From Flavobacterium hydrophilum (GTDB lineage Bacteria > Bacteroidota > Bacteroidia > Flavobacteriales > Flavobacteriaceae), in assembly GCF_003202405.1 (NCBI RefSeq), contig NZ_QJHL01000001.1:806001-870000 (forward strand): 64,000 bases of DNA, given 5' to 3'. A program made the position numbers and the translations under genes. This document shows positions 20,427-30,236 of the stretch, in pieces; the stretch's first letter is position 1; each line of letters begins with the position of its first letter. A model generated the notes under the pieces. That model did not search any database and was not told the origin of the DNA. It saw nothing but the letters and a program-made list of their open reading frames with translations.

Positions 20427-22592
20427 TTATTGGATAGTTACAGCCAGACTGCTCACGATATTTTTGGCTGATGTAGCGGTATAAAGCATAAATTCTCCCG
20501 ATTCAATTTTCCAGCTGGAAGTTTTCTCATCGTAAAAAGCCAGATCTTTTACTTTTACTTTTAAGTCAACTGTTTTTTCTTCTCCCGGTGCCAGGAATAT
20601 TTTATCGAATGCTTTTAATTCCTTTTTAGGTCTTAAAACAGAGGAGGCAGTTTGACCTGCATACAATTGAACTACTTCAGCACCATTAGCTTTTCCTGTA
20701 TTTTTAATGTTGAATTTAACTGTTATCTCATCATTGATTCCATAGACTTTTTTGTCAGTGGCAACATTAGAAATTTCAAAAGAAGTATATGACAGACCAT
20801 AACCAAAAGGATATTGAGGCTCAATTTCTTTCGTATCAAACCAGCGATAACCTACCAGAATATCTTCATCATAATTCACTTTCAAATCACGTCCCGGATA
20901 AGCACCTAACGAATGAGCAGGCGACTGGCTCAAAGTAACCGGAATAGTAAAAGGCAGTTTTCCCGAAGGAAATTCTTTGCCGCTCAAAACATCAACAACA
21001 GCATTACCGGCTTCCATTCCGCCGTACCATCCCCAGACTAAGGCTGGAACACGGGATTCAATACCTGCTAATTCAAGTGGAGAGCCTGCAATAATTACGA
21101 CAATCGTTTTAGGATTTGCTTTGGCTACTTCCTGAATTAAAGTCTCTTGTCCATAAGGCAGGCGCATATGTAGTCTGTCAAATGATTCTGAATCAAAATC
21201 ATGGTTCAGACCTGCAAAAACGATTGCTACATCAGATTTTTTGGCTTGGGCCACTGCTTCATCGATTAATTTCCAATCTACTTTATCCGTATTTAATTGA
21301 CCGGCGCTGCTTCTCTCCACAACATGAGACTGCTTTTCATACCCTTGTGCAAAATTGATCTGCATCGACTTTCCGTATTTATTAGTCATAGCCTGAATAG
21401 GCGTTACCTCGTACAAAGCTTTGATTTCTGAACTAAATCCACCGCCACAATGCGTTCGTGTTGCATTATCACCAATAATGGCTATTGATTTTAAGGTACT
21501 CATATTTAAGGGTAGGGTTCCCTTTTCGTTTTTTAACAGAACAACAGCTTCCACTGCAGAACGATAGGCAGCCTGCTGATGTTCTTTTGTATTTATAGCA
21601 CCTTTTATACGAGTTTGAGGATCTAAAACTTTGGTTTTGATCATGACTCTCAGAATGTTTGCCACTTTTTCATTCACTATGCTTTCTTTTACACGTCCTT
21701 CCTGTACCGCTTTAATCAAAGGATCAGCAAAATACCAGTCATTATAATTTTCTTTTTCAGTTCCCATTTCTAAATCCAAACCAGCCAAAGCCGCTTTTTC
21801 GGTACTGTGAACAGCGTCCCAATCAGACATGTAGACCCCTTTAAAATTAAACTCATTTCGCAAAAGTGTTCGTCCCAAATAATCATTTTCGGTACAATAT
21901 TCGCCTCTGAATTTATTGTAAGCACCCATAACTCCTAATGCTCCGGCATCAACAACTGAGGACCTGAAGCCCGGTAAATAAATTTCGCGTAAAGCCCTTT
22001 CGCTCATATTTACATCTACTACAAAACGATTTTCTTCCTGATTATTGGCTACAAAATGCTTCACACAGGCAGCAACATCCTTCGTTTGCAAGGCCTCAAT
22101 ATAACTTATGGAAAGTTGGGAAATAAGAAAAGGGTCTTCGCTCAAATACTCAAAGTTTCGCCCGCAAAGCGGAGAACGAATAATGTTGATTCCTGGGCCA
22201 AGCAAAACATCTTTTTTACGGAAACGGGCTTCTTCACCCAAAACAAATCCACGCTGTTTAGCCAGATTTAGATTCCAGCTCGCAGCCATAGCAGTTCCAG
22301 GAGGAAAGCTGGTAGAGAAATCATCAGTTTGCCCGGTGTACTTCCAGTCATGACGATTCATTTCTGCCCGGACTCCGTGCGGACCATCAGACAAGGCCCA
22401 TTCAGGAATACCAAGATGTTTTATTGCTGAGGTGTAAAATTTAGAATTACCATGCAGCATACCGACTTTTTCTTTCAAAGTCATTTTCTTAATTAACTGT
22501 TGAATTCTTTTTTCAGTAGCATTATTTGTTTGTGAAAAAGAACTCTGAAAAAATGCTGAAAACAAAACAATAGCCATAACTCGTACCCTCAT
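20427..22592 (-). CDS. GH3 beta-glucosidase-type enzyme (no PA14 insert)
   Basis: This 721-residue secreted protein has a Sec signal (residues 1-20, ending SSFSQ). The GH3 barrel includes LSDGPHGVRAEMNR near residue 68, NIIRSPLCGRNFEYLSEDP near 140, KHFVANNQE near 178 and nucleophile Asp257 in GVYMSDWDAVHS. The C-terminal alpha/beta domain follows, with a fibronectin III-like domain at about 605-715. Unlike the neighbouring GH3, it has no PA14 insert and carries the LSDGPHG motif usual in beta-glucosidases, so beta-glucosides are the more likely substrate, though beta-xylosides remain possible. It is transcribed alone on the minus strand, convergent with the + strand enzyme run. Confidence 0.9.
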   Translation of the reverse strand: MRVRVMAIVLFSAFFQSSFSQTNNATEKRIQQLIKKMTLKEKVGMLHGNSKFYTSAIKHLGIPEWALSDGPHGVRAEMNRHDWKYTGQTDDFSTSFPPGTAMAASWNLNLAKQRGFVLGEEARFRKKDVLLGPGINIIRSPLCGRNFEYLSEDPFLISQLSISYIEALQTKDVAACVKHFVANNQEENRFVVDVNMSERALREIYLPGFRSSVVDAGALGVMGAYNKFRGEYCTENDYLGRTLLRNEFNFKGVYMSDWDAVHSTEKAALAGLDLEMGTEKENYNDWYFADPLIKAVQEGRVKESIVNEKVANILRVMIKTKVLDPQTRIKGAINTKEHQQAAYRSAVEAVVLLKNEKGTLPLNMSTLKSIAIIGDNATRTHCGGGFSSEIKALYEVTPIQAMTNKYGKSMQINFAQGYEKQSHVVERSSAGQLNTDKVDWKLIDEAVAQAKKSDVAIVFAGLNHDFDSESFDRLHMRLPYGQETLIQEVAKANPKTIVVIIAGSPLELAGIESRVPALVWGWYGGMEAGNAVVDVLSGKEFPSGKLPFTIPVTLSQSPAHSLGAYPGRDLKVNYDEDILVGYRWFDTKEIEPQYPFGYGLSYTSFEISNVATDKKVYGINDEITVKFNIKNTGKANGAEVVQLYAGQTASSVLRPKKELKAFDKIFLAPGEEKTVDLKVKVKDLAFYDEKTSSWKIESGEFMLYTATSAKNIVSSLAVTIQ

Positions 22593-22677
22593 TTTATATG
22601 TTTTAGAAAACCTTTTTGGTTAAATTAAATAATTTTATTTTAGTGATAAATTCGGAAATAAACCCGTTAAAAGTTTT

Positions 22678-22685
22678 CAAAAGTA
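22678..22685 (-). promoter_or_regulatory. Candidate -7 element (TACTTTTG on the minus strand) for GH3
   Basis: Read on the minus strand this is TACTTTTG, a full match to TAnnTTTG, 86 bases before the GH3 start. A TTTG lies 26 bases further upstream, slightly beyond the usual spacing, so this is a moderate to weak promoter candidate. Confidence 0.35.
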
Positions 22686-22936
22686 GCCGAATGACGGGTA
22701 TTGGAATCATACAAATCGAGCATTTTATATAATAAATGAAGCAGACTTGAATAAAAAAAAGCTAAATTTTTAAACCTTAATAAAAAATGCGTCATGCCTG
22801 TTATACAGGATCAAAATATTAGATGATTTAATAAGCTGATGGATGTAAAAACCTTTGTTTTTAGGTTTAGAAGAATTGAACAATGTTTACTGTTTTTTTA
22901 GATCGGACTAAATATTAAAGGCAATTTTAAATATAA

Positions 22937-22968
22937 AAACCTGGCAGGTCTTAACGCTTGCCAGGTTT
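22937..22968 (-). terminator. Terminator at the end of the barrel-DoxX-SusCD-haloperoxidase operon
   Basis: A 10-bp perfect stem (AAACCTGGCA / TGCCAGGTTT) can extend by a wobble and one more pair. On the minus strand it runs into TTTTTATAT. It lies 35-65 bases after the stop codon of the haloperoxidase-fold gene. Confidence 0.8.
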
Positions 22969-23002
22969 AATTTGATAAATTATTGGTAATAATTCAATGC
23001 TT

Positions 23003-24565
23003 CTATTCCGCTCCGTCCGTAACTGCCCTCGCAACAGCAAAACCGCCCACTTTTTTACCTAATTCTAATCCTTTTTCGCAATCACTTCTGTAATGGATAG
23101 CGCCATACATTCTTGAGTTTGATGCTTCTGTTGCCATTGCCTCATATTCATCTTTTTTAGCCGGAATGAAATGCGACAAAACAGCACAGGCAGCAGCACT
23201 AAAGGTAGAATGGCCGGAAACATAGGCCGGAAAATTTGGAACCCCTGTAGTTGTTTTAATGGAAGGATCCATTTGACATGGACGTGGGTTAAAATAAGTG
23301 TATTTGGCATCCCAGCAGCTAATCGCAGCATCCATCATCGCAATATTTAACAGCGCCATATTTCTTGCCCATCGAACTTCACTATACTGTTGCTGTACGA
23401 AAGATTCGGCGGCAATAGCATTCCAGTGTCCGGGAGGGGTAGAAGTATCTACTCCGTCAGCCCAAAAACTGACAATTTCCAGGTGTTTTCTGGAGTTGTC
23501 CTGGCTATATTTTTTTATTTCAGCTAATTCTTTAGCAAAAGCATCAGATTTTGTAGTAGGTGGCGCAGGAGGACGATTTGCTACAATATCCGCTTCTGAC
23601 ATCAAAAACGATTTTACTTTTCCGAATAAGGGAAGCATAGGTGGTCTGGCTGGTTTTTCTAATGATTTCCATGGAATTTCTCCTTTTGCAGCAGTCTGAG
23701 ATTCTAATTGTGCCCAGATTGCCGGTGTTCCAATAGCAGCTCCAGCACCATCAGTTGAAGCACGGGCTATAAATTTTGCAGCAACTTTTCTGCCCAAAAT
23801 TATCCCGGCGTCAATATCTGAACGAACATTTGCACCACTAATGATACGGTATAACTTTTCTTCTTCGGCTTTTTTGTTTACATAAGCAATTTCAGTTGGA
23901 AATAATAATTTTAATAATTCAATAGTAACTCCTGTAACAACAGCATCTTCTGAAGGATAGGATGGCAAAGTGCTTTTAGGGATTAACACTTGCAGCGTTG
24001 GATCAACAGTATAAGGAGCAGCTCTGTTATAAAGTTTTTTATAATGCCATGCAGCAATCAATGCATCATATTGAGCGGCACTCACATAGGCATATGCTCT
24101 TGCTGCATAAGGAGGATTGGAAAATGGGAATTGAGGATACGCAAACGGATTGGCTGGTGAAGGAGCCGGATATGTTCCGTCTTCATTTTGATAAGGAGGA
24201 CGATTGTGTCTTGCTACCAATGTTCGCATAATTTCATTCCAACGCAATATACTGCCAACGCTCCAATAGTTTATAATGTTTCTTTGTTCATCAGTAATAC
24301 TAACCTGAAAACTCTTGATTTCGTTAATTTCCCTTGTGTAGGCAGGCGTATTTGTAGCAACAGGTACGTCTATTGAAAATTCGTCAGGCGCAGTTAAAAG
24401 ATAAGGTTTCCAGGTACCTGCCAAAGCATCGGTGTTTGTTGGATTTAACTTCGGAAACTGATCATTGCGTTCAGTTATCTCATCATTACAGGAATGTATA
24501 AGTCCAAGTCCGACCAATAAGAGTAAAAGACTTTTAAAGACAATTTTTTTGATATTATTTTTCAT
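23003..24565 (-). CDS. Vanadium-dependent haloperoxidase / PAP2-fold lipoprotein
   Basis: This 520-residue protein has a lipobox-like signal (LIHSC, Cys26). The C-terminal third carries the vanadate/phosphate-binding signature of the vanadium haloperoxidase-PAP2 superfamily: Lys421 and Arg428 in KYTYFNPRP (K-x6-RP), Ser450-Gly451-His452 in YVSGHS, and Ser484-Arg485 with His491 in SRMYGAIH (SR-x5-H). All expected ligands are present. The long N-terminal helical region (residues about 50-400) fits bacterial vanadium haloperoxidase-like proteins rather than small PAP2 lipid phosphatases. Members either oxidise halides with hydrogen peroxide or hydrolyse phosphomonoesters; the two cannot be told apart here. 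Its start overlaps the end of the upstream barrel gene by 11 bases, implying translational coupling, and it closes an operon containing SusCD. Confidence 0.88.
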   Translation of the reverse strand: MKNNIKKIVFKSLLLLLVGLGLIHSCNDEITERNDQFPKLNPTNTDALAGTWKPYLLTAPDEFSIDVPVATNTPAYTREINEIKSFQVSITDEQRNIINYWSVGSILRWNEIMRTLVARHNRPPYQNEDGTYPAPSPANPFAYPQFPFSNPPYAARAYAYVSAAQYDALIAAWHYKKLYNRAAPYTVDPTLQVLIPKSTLPSYPSEDAVVTGVTIELLKLLFPTEIAYVNKKAEEEKLYRIISGANVRSDIDAGIILGRKVAAKFIARASTDGAGAAIGTPAIWAQLESQTAAKGEIPWKSLEKPARPPMLPLFGKVKSFLMSEADIVANRPPAPPTTKSDAFAKELAEIKKYSQDNSRKHLEIVSFWADGVDTSTPPGHWNAIAAESFVQQQYSEVRWARNMALLNIAMMDAAISCWDAKYTYFNPRPCQMDPSIKTTTGVPNFPAYVSGHSTFSAAACAVLSHFIPAKKDEYEAMATEASNSRMYGAIHYRSDCEKGLELGKKVGGFAVARAVTDGAE

Positions 24566-25478
24566 CTTGGTTGTTTTTGTTTTTAAAATTAATCAGATAG
24601 AATAAACCTCCGTAGAAAGAAGTAGCCTCTCCAACATTTCTGCCTTCAGTTACTACATTATAACCACCCACAATAGCTAACTCGGGAATTTTCTTCAGCG
24701 TATATTTCGCATTTAAGCCTAATTTGAAAGCATTCATCGTATTACTCGGGAAAGGCATATTATTTTTTGTAATGTCAAAACCTCCGGACTGTGTAATCGT
24801 ATGGTCAATTATGGCTTCGGCAATTAACCAGTTGGATCTATAGCCTAATCTTAAATTAAAGTTCATGACATCCGGCATATTTACTTCATTGGTGTAATGA
24901 ATCTCATCTGTTAAATATGAATTTCGATCAATTTTGATATTCGATCTTTTAATGTAGGCAGCAGACAATGTGGTGAAAAAATTTCTGACCTGAACGTCTC
25001 CCATCAATCTTAAGGTTCCGGTTTTGCTGCGAAGACCGATGCTTAAAGGTAAATAATCAGCTGTATAATCACTTGTAGGCATGGAATAACTTCCTAAAAC
25101 AAATAAAGAATAAGTGGTATTGTCTACGGTCTTTTCAAAAGGAATGTATTTTACAGTCAACACTAAATCCTGCATCCCTTTTTGGCCTTTCATCGTTCCT
25201 GCAGTAGCATTAGTTTCAAGATACGGAATGCTAAAAAGGAAATTAAGTTTATCTGTTATTCCATATGCGCACATAGCAGCAACGCCTTTAGTAGATACGG
25301 TTCCCAGATTAAGATTTTCTCTTTTAAAAGTACCTTCCCAGTACTTTTCCCAGCTGCTGTATTGGTAAACTGCACCGAAACAAAAATTATTTTTGTTCAT
25401 CATCAGAGCATCAATATCGGTCTGTGCGCTCATCATAATGGAAATTAGTAAGAGACAACACGTGTATAATTTTCTCAT
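24555..25478 (-). CDS. Outer-membrane beta-barrel protein (phenol-pathway MetA/transporter-like)
   Basis: This 307-residue protein has a Sec signal (ending MMSAQ) followed by alternating beta strands with frequent Tyr/Phe, such as FGAVYQYSSWEKYW, ITDKLNFLFSIPYLET and DLVLTVKYIPF, and a C-terminal strand FYGGLFYLINFKNK. This layout resembles the barrel family annotated as putative MetA-pathway-of-phenol-degradation transporters. The family link is by impression, not search. If correct, it would be a small-molecule channel. It lies 44 bases after susD and overlaps the haloperoxidase-fold gene by 11 bases, so the two are probably made together. Confidence 0.65.
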   Translation of the reverse strand: MRKLYTCCLLLISIMMSAQTDIDALMMNKNNFCFGAVYQYSSWEKYWEGTFKRENLNLGTVSTKGVAAMCAYGITDKLNFLFSIPYLETNATAGTMKGQKGMQDLVLTVKYIPFEKTVDNTTYSLFVLGSYSMPTSDYTADYLPLSIGLRSKTGTLRLMGDVQVRNFFTTLSAAYIKRSNIKIDRNSYLTDEIHYTNEVNMPDVMNFNLRLGYRSNWLIAEAIIDHTITQSGGFDITKNNMPFPSNTMNAFKLGLNAKYTLKKIPELAIVGGYNVVTEGRNVGEATSFYGGLFYLINFKNKNNQDEK

Positions 25479-25522
25479 TTCAATATTCTTTTTTGGTTAA
25501 TTTATTAGTTTGTTAATACTGG

Positions 25523-26971
25523 TTAAGGATTAGGAACCATCAAATTGTTGGTTGCTATTTCACCGCTCGGGATTGGCCAGATATAATTACTACTGGTTGG
25601 CAATACCAAAGGAGCGGTACCGATTGACCCTTTTTTGGCAGGTAAGGTTTGTACTTTTCTTTGTAAATCCATCAATCGGAAACCTTCGCCTAAAAGTTCG
25701 ATATCCCTTTCTTTTTGTATTGTCGCAATCAGGGACTCTTTTGTTGCAATGTCGATTTCCGGAAAAACATAATTAGGGTCTGATCGGTTTCTTACCGCTT
25801 TCAATAAAGCCTTTGATGTCTCTAAATCATTTGTATTAGCAGCTGCTTCTGCATAATTTAATAGTATTTCTGCATAGCGAATTACAGGTACATAATCTCT
25901 AAAAGGTGCTGTTGTTACACTGAATTTTTTTAATACTTTTTGATTTGCCGCACTAATGCCAATAAGTCCCGAACGGGCATCAGTACCTGAATTCAATGCA
26001 GGATCGCTGACAATTCCTGCGGCAGCTAAAAAGATAATAGGCTGTGCTAAATAATTATACGCTAAAGAATATTGTGCCGAAGGTGTTTCTGTTGTAGAGT
26101 TTGCAAAAGGAATAGAAAAAACGGCTTCAGTTCCGGTGTAGCTTCCTCCAAAAATAGCAGTATAATTAGCTTCTAATTTTTGGGTTAAATTTCCTTCCGT
26201 ATATTGAAAAGGCAGGGTAGAAGAAACAATTTTTTTAGATTCTGTAATGACCTTCTCAAAATTGTTCTGAACCAATAAAACCCTTGTTTTTAATGCAATT
26301 GCCGTACACTTTTTGGCTCTGGATGTATTCAGTAATGGAGTAGTGTAACTAACAGGTAAATCTGTTTCGGCTTCATCTAAATCTTTCAGAATTTGCGTGT
26401 ACACCATTTCGACAGAACTTCGGGCCAAATCATTATGTCCGGAAGTTGTAATTGGAGTTAATCGCAAAGGCAGACCTAAAGAAATTTTGTCCTGATTATA
26501 GGGTTTTGCATAGGTTTGAATCAAACTGAAATAACAAAAAGCACGAATAAATTTGGCTTCGGCAATATAGTTCTTGGCCAGCTCTTTTGAAATTATCGTA
26601 GTTTCATTCATTTTACTGATTAAAATATTTGATGCATTAATAGCAGTATATCCAATTGCCCAGACATTGTTTACAAAATCATTTGTTGATGCCACATTTT
26701 GATTCCATACAGCAGAACCAGTTGCTGCATTTCCGTCATTCTGACCAAATTGATCTGCCCGCTGTTCATTAAAAACAATGAATCGGCCACCGTAAAAGTT
26801 TTGATTTTGTAACTGCTTGTATAAATTATTGGTCTGTGCCAAAATCTTAGCCGGAGTGCTAAATGCAATTGATTCGGGAATACTGGTTTCTGGTTCAGTG
26901 TCTAATAAATCGTCGTTACAGGCTGAGCTAAACATCAGAATAAAACAGCTTATTAAAATATATTTTTTCAT
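25523..26971 (-). CDS. SusD/RagB-family lipoprotein (haloperoxidase-linked operon)
   Basis: This 482-residue protein has a lipoprotein signal (SSACN, Cys18). SusD-like features include the N-terminal DLLDTEPETSIPES segment, AEAKFIRAFCYFSLIQTYA near residue 140, RYAEILLNYAEAAANTND near 365, LKAVRNRSDP near 390, an IQKERDIELLGEGFRLMDLQR block near 420, and a final IWPIPSGEIATN. It is the binding partner of the SusC gene 15 bases upstream. It is on the short side for the family. No carbohydrate-active enzyme sits in this operon; the nearest partners are barrels, a small membrane protein and a haloperoxidase-fold protein, so the ligand may not be a polysaccharide. Confidence 0.93.
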   Translation of the reverse strand: MKKYILISCFILMFSSACNDDLLDTEPETSIPESIAFSTPAKILAQTNNLYKQLQNQNFYGGRFIVFNEQRADQFGQNDGNAATGSAVWNQNVASTNDFVNNVWAIGYTAINASNILISKMNETTIISKELAKNYIAEAKFIRAFCYFSLIQTYAKPYNQDKISLGLPLRLTPITTSGHNDLARSSVEMVYTQILKDLDEAETDLPVSYTTPLLNTSRAKKCTAIALKTRVLLVQNNFEKVITESKKIVSSTLPFQYTEGNLTQKLEANYTAIFGGSYTGTEAVFSIPFANSTTETPSAQYSLAYNYLAQPIIFLAAAGIVSDPALNSGTDARSGLIGISAANQKVLKKFSVTTAPFRDYVPVIRYAEILLNYAEAAANTNDLETSKALLKAVRNRSDPNYVFPEIDIATKESLIATIQKERDIELLGEGFRLMDLQRKVQTLPAKKGSIGTAPLVLPTSSNYIWPIPSGEIATNNLMVPNP

Positions 26972-26986
26972 TGTTTTTGCTTTTAA

Positions 26987-29900
26987 TTAAAATCCAATAT
27001 TTAAACCCAAAGTATACACCTGAGCGTTGGGAGGAACATTTTGATCTTTTCCTGAATTAATAGAGTTTCCGTTAATAGAAACTTCGGGGTCAGAACCTCT
27101 GTATTTGGTAAAAGTGTACAAGTTGTTGCCTTGTAAATACACATAAACAGAGCTAAATGTATTTTTTAGAAAAGAAGCTTCCAGAGGGACATTATATCCC
27201 AAAGAAACATTCTTAAGTTTTACAAAAGAACCATCTTCTACTTTTGAAGTGCTTGAAAAGGAAAAACCAGCCGAAACATTATCACCATAATACAATTTTT
27301 GAATATCGGTAATTTGACCAGGGGTTGTCCATCTGTTTTTTATAAATTCCCCATTGTTAAAATAACGCTGATCTGAATTCGTGGCACGTGTTCCGTTATA
27401 CAGTTTGTTACCTTGTGAGAAAGTCAGATTTACGGCTAAAACAAAATTCTTATAATTAAAAGTGTTGTTTAATCCTCCAAATAGTTTTGGTAATGATGGT
27501 CCTTGTATCACACCATCTTTATAATTGTCTATCGCCGTAGCGGCGCTGCCATCGAGATACGTCCATTTTGGAGAACCAATATGATTGTACTGCACTTCTT
27601 TGCCTTCGCTGTTGATAAAAATCATTTGGCCGTTTTCAGGATTTACACCTTTGTTAGGAACCGCAAAAACAGACCCTATCGAATAGCCTACTCTGGTCAT
27701 ATTTTGTACTCCAAATACACTTGGTACAAATACATCGCTTGCTAATGAAGTCACTTTGTTTTTAAGTGTGGAAAGGTTTAAACTTACATTCCAATTGAAA
27801 TTTCTGGCAGTAACAGCGAGTGCATTAATCCCGATTTCAAAACCTGTATTGTACATTCCGCCAACATTTTCGTTAATATAACTATTCGGAATTCCTGCAG
27901 AAAGTGATTGGGGTGTTTTTAGGATCAAATCCCTGATTTTATTATTGTAATAATCAAACTCTACCGAAATGCGATTGTTTAGCATTGCGAAATTGAGTCC
28001 CAAATCAAGTTTTGAACTGGTTTCCCATTTTAGGTTCGGATTCGCAGTTTGCGAATAACCCAATGTTGGTGCGCCACCATAAGTAGATGAATTATAGGTG
28101 CCAATTGAAGGATAGTTTCCTATTTCGCTATTTCCTACAATTCCATAACTGGCCCTGAGTTTTAAGTTATCGAGAAATCCCTTTAGTTTTGAATCATTTA
28201 AAAAGGATTCTTCCAGCAGGTTCCAGCTTACAGAACCACCTCCAAAATTGCCGTATTTATTTCCTTCTGATAATGCCGATAAACCATCAATTCTATAATT
28301 TAAAGTCAGGAAATATTTGTTTTTATAATTGTAGTTCAAGTTCGTAAAATAAGACACTAAGGCATTTTCTGAAAGGTCATTTCCAATCGGTGAAATATTG
28401 GCATAACTTCCCTGATAATTTTTATAATAGGTGTCGGTTACATTACTTTGGGTCGCTCCCCAGCTTTCTAAAGTTGTTTTAATTCTTTCATAACCTGCCA
28501 GAATCATGAAATTATGTTCCTCATTAAAAGAATCCTTATACATAATGGTATTCGCCCAGTCAGTTCTTGACAGATCAGTAGCAATGTTGGTTGCTACACC
28601 GTTGTAAGATGCTCCTCCTCCGTGAATTGGATTTAAAAATAATTTGTTCTCCAGCCCAATAGTATTCAATCCAAAACTGGTTCTAAAAGTTAGTTTTTTG
28701 GTGATATCAAACTCTCCATACACATTTCCTAAAAGGGATTTACTAATTGATGTAGTCAGATCAAGCTCCTGAACCATAGCTAAATTGTAGGCATTGATTG
28801 TACCAATAATAGCCGGAATATTAGCTCCATAGCCTACACTTATACCGTTTTGAATGCTATAAGACCCATCCGGATTATAAACCGGTACGTTGGGAGGCAA
28901 AACATACGTCATTCTGCCTAAAGGTTCATTCGTAATATATTCGGTGTTATAGGTTGATGAAGATAAAGTGTTACCTGCAACGGCACCCGTATTTGGACCT
29001 ACGTTTTTTGCCCTGCTGTAAGAAAGATTTACACCAGCCCTAATAAACTTATTCAGCTCATGACTAATATTTAATCGTGTCATGTAATTTTGAAAGGTGT
29101 TGTTTTTTATAAAACTATTTTGGTTGGTATAGTCTAATGAAAAATAATATTGAGTCGTTTCATTGCCTCCGGAAACATTAATATTGTGATTGCTTGAATA
29201 ACCCGGTTCATAAGCCACATCATACCAATTTGTGTCTACGGTACTTCCGTCAGCATTTTGAGAAAGAAAAAAACCGGGTGCTTTGCCTGCATTGACAAGT
29301 GCTTCATTTTTTATCATGGTATAATCTTCAGCATTTAATAATTTAGGCAAATTATAAGGTGTGCTTCGGCTGAACCAGCTGTTGTAATTGAATTTAGTTT
29401 TACCGTTTTTACCTTTTTTAGTAGTAATTACCATAACGCCATTTGCTGCTCTGGAGCCATATATAGCAGAAGCAGAGGCGTCTTTCAGTACATTAACAGA
29501 GGCAATATCATTGGGATTAATCCCTGATAGCGGATTGTTTCCAATAAATCCCCCCAATGATCCGGTAAAAACAGCGACTCCATCTACTACAATTAAAGGA
29601 AAAAGCCCGGAAGTAATGGTGTTTAAGCCCCGGACCCGAATTACAGGCGTGTTGTTCAATACGCTTGTAGACTGAATTACATCGATTCCGGTTGCCTGCC
29701 CGCCTAACAACTGATCGAAGCTGGTAGAAGGCCTGTTCTGCAATTGCCTTGCTGAAATTGTGGAAACGGAGCCTGAGAACTCATATTTTTTTTGAGACAA
29801 ATACCCGCTCGAAATCAGGACTTCATCTAATTGGTTAGAATCTTTAAGCAGTTTGACTGTTAATAAATCAAAAGAGCTTACCACAATTTCCTGTGTAGTA

Positions 29901-30136
29901 TATCCGATGTAACTTATTTTTAATGTAAGTGGTAATTTTTGATTTGGAATTACAAATTCCCCATCCTGATTGGTAGTAATTTCTTCAGTTTCTGACTGAA
30001 CTGTTGCACCAATTAATGGCATATTGTCTTTAGTATCCACAATTTTCCCTTTCAGGTTTTGCTGTTGCCCATAAACCTGTGCAGTAAGCAAAAAGAAAAA
30101 AGGGAGTAGTAATTTTAAATGTTTTTCTAATAACAT
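26987..30136 (-). CDS. SusC/RagA-family TonB-dependent receptor (haloperoxidase-linked operon)
   Basis: This complete 1049-residue receptor has a signal peptide of about 23 residues (ending VYGQ), then a carboxypeptidase-regulatory-like domain (about 25-105; LKGKIVDTKDNMPLIGATV), a plug domain with the SusC motif VDGVAVF and VNVLKDASASAIYGSRAANG near 210-235, and the 22-strand barrel ending in VYTLGLNIGF. These proteins import ligands across the outer membrane with TonB energy. The susD gene follows after 15 bases. The gene lies 100 bases after the DoxX-like gene and is probably co-transcribed with it. The sequence is clearly distinct from the SusC at 42025-45030, so the two are not a recent duplication. 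Confidence 0.95.
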   Translation of the reverse strand: MLLEKHLKLLLPFFFLLTAQVYGQQQNLKGKIVDTKDNMPLIGATVQSETEEITTNQDGEFVIPNQKLPLTLKISYIGYTTQEIVVSSFDLLTVKLLKDSNQLDEVLISSGYLSQKKYEFSGSVSTISARQLQNRPSTSFDQLLGGQATGIDVIQSTSVLNNTPVIRVRGLNTITSGLFPLIVVDGVAVFTGSLGGFIGNNPLSGINPNDIASVNVLKDASASAIYGSRAANGVMVITTKKGKNGKTKFNYNSWFSRSTPYNLPKLLNAEDYTMIKNEALVNAGKAPGFFLSQNADGSTVDTNWYDVAYEPGYSSNHNINVSGGNETTQYYFSLDYTNQNSFIKNNTFQNYMTRLNISHELNKFIRAGVNLSYSRAKNVGPNTGAVAGNTLSSSTYNTEYITNEPLGRMTYVLPPNVPVYNPDGSYSIQNGISVGYGANIPAIIGTINAYNLAMVQELDLTTSISKSLLGNVYGEFDITKKLTFRTSFGLNTIGLENKLFLNPIHGGGASYNGVATNIATDLSRTDWANTIMYKDSFNEEHNFMILAGYERIKTTLESWGATQSNVTDTYYKNYQGSYANISPIGNDLSENALVSYFTNLNYNYKNKYFLTLNYRIDGLSALSEGNKYGNFGGGSVSWNLLEESFLNDSKLKGFLDNLKLRASYGIVGNSEIGNYPSIGTYNSSTYGGAPTLGYSQTANPNLKWETSSKLDLGLNFAMLNNRISVEFDYYNNKIRDLILKTPQSLSAGIPNSYINENVGGMYNTGFEIGINALAVTARNFNWNVSLNLSTLKNKVTSLASDVFVPSVFGVQNMTRVGYSIGSVFAVPNKGVNPENGQMIFINSEGKEVQYNHIGSPKWTYLDGSAATAIDNYKDGVIQGPSLPKLFGGLNNTFNYKNFVLAVNLTFSQGNKLYNGTRATNSDQRYFNNGEFIKNRWTTPGQITDIQKLYYGDNVSAGFSFSSTSKVEDGSFVKLKNVSLGYNVPLEASFLKNTFSSVYVYLQGNNLYTFTKYRGSDPEVSINGNSINSGKDQNVPPNAQVYTLGLNIGF

Positions 30137-30236
30137 ATTATAAATATTGATTTTAATATTAAAATTAAATTAGGGAGTAGCCCTTAATGATCACTCTTAT
30201 TACATCATTTCGTACTAATATACTTTGAGGAAATAT

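Larger units (their letters stand above)
22593..23002. other. 410-base intergenic region between the GH3 and haloperoxidase-fold genes
   Basis: It holds the promoter region of the minus-strand GH3 gene on the left and a terminator for the minus-strand operon on the right (22937-22968). The remainder is AT-rich and shows no open frame with coding character and no repeat. Confidence 0.6.

Noticed and set aside
23298..23699. 133-residue plus-strand open frame.
   Set aside because: It is antisense to the haloperoxidase-fold gene, which has intact catalytic motifs there.
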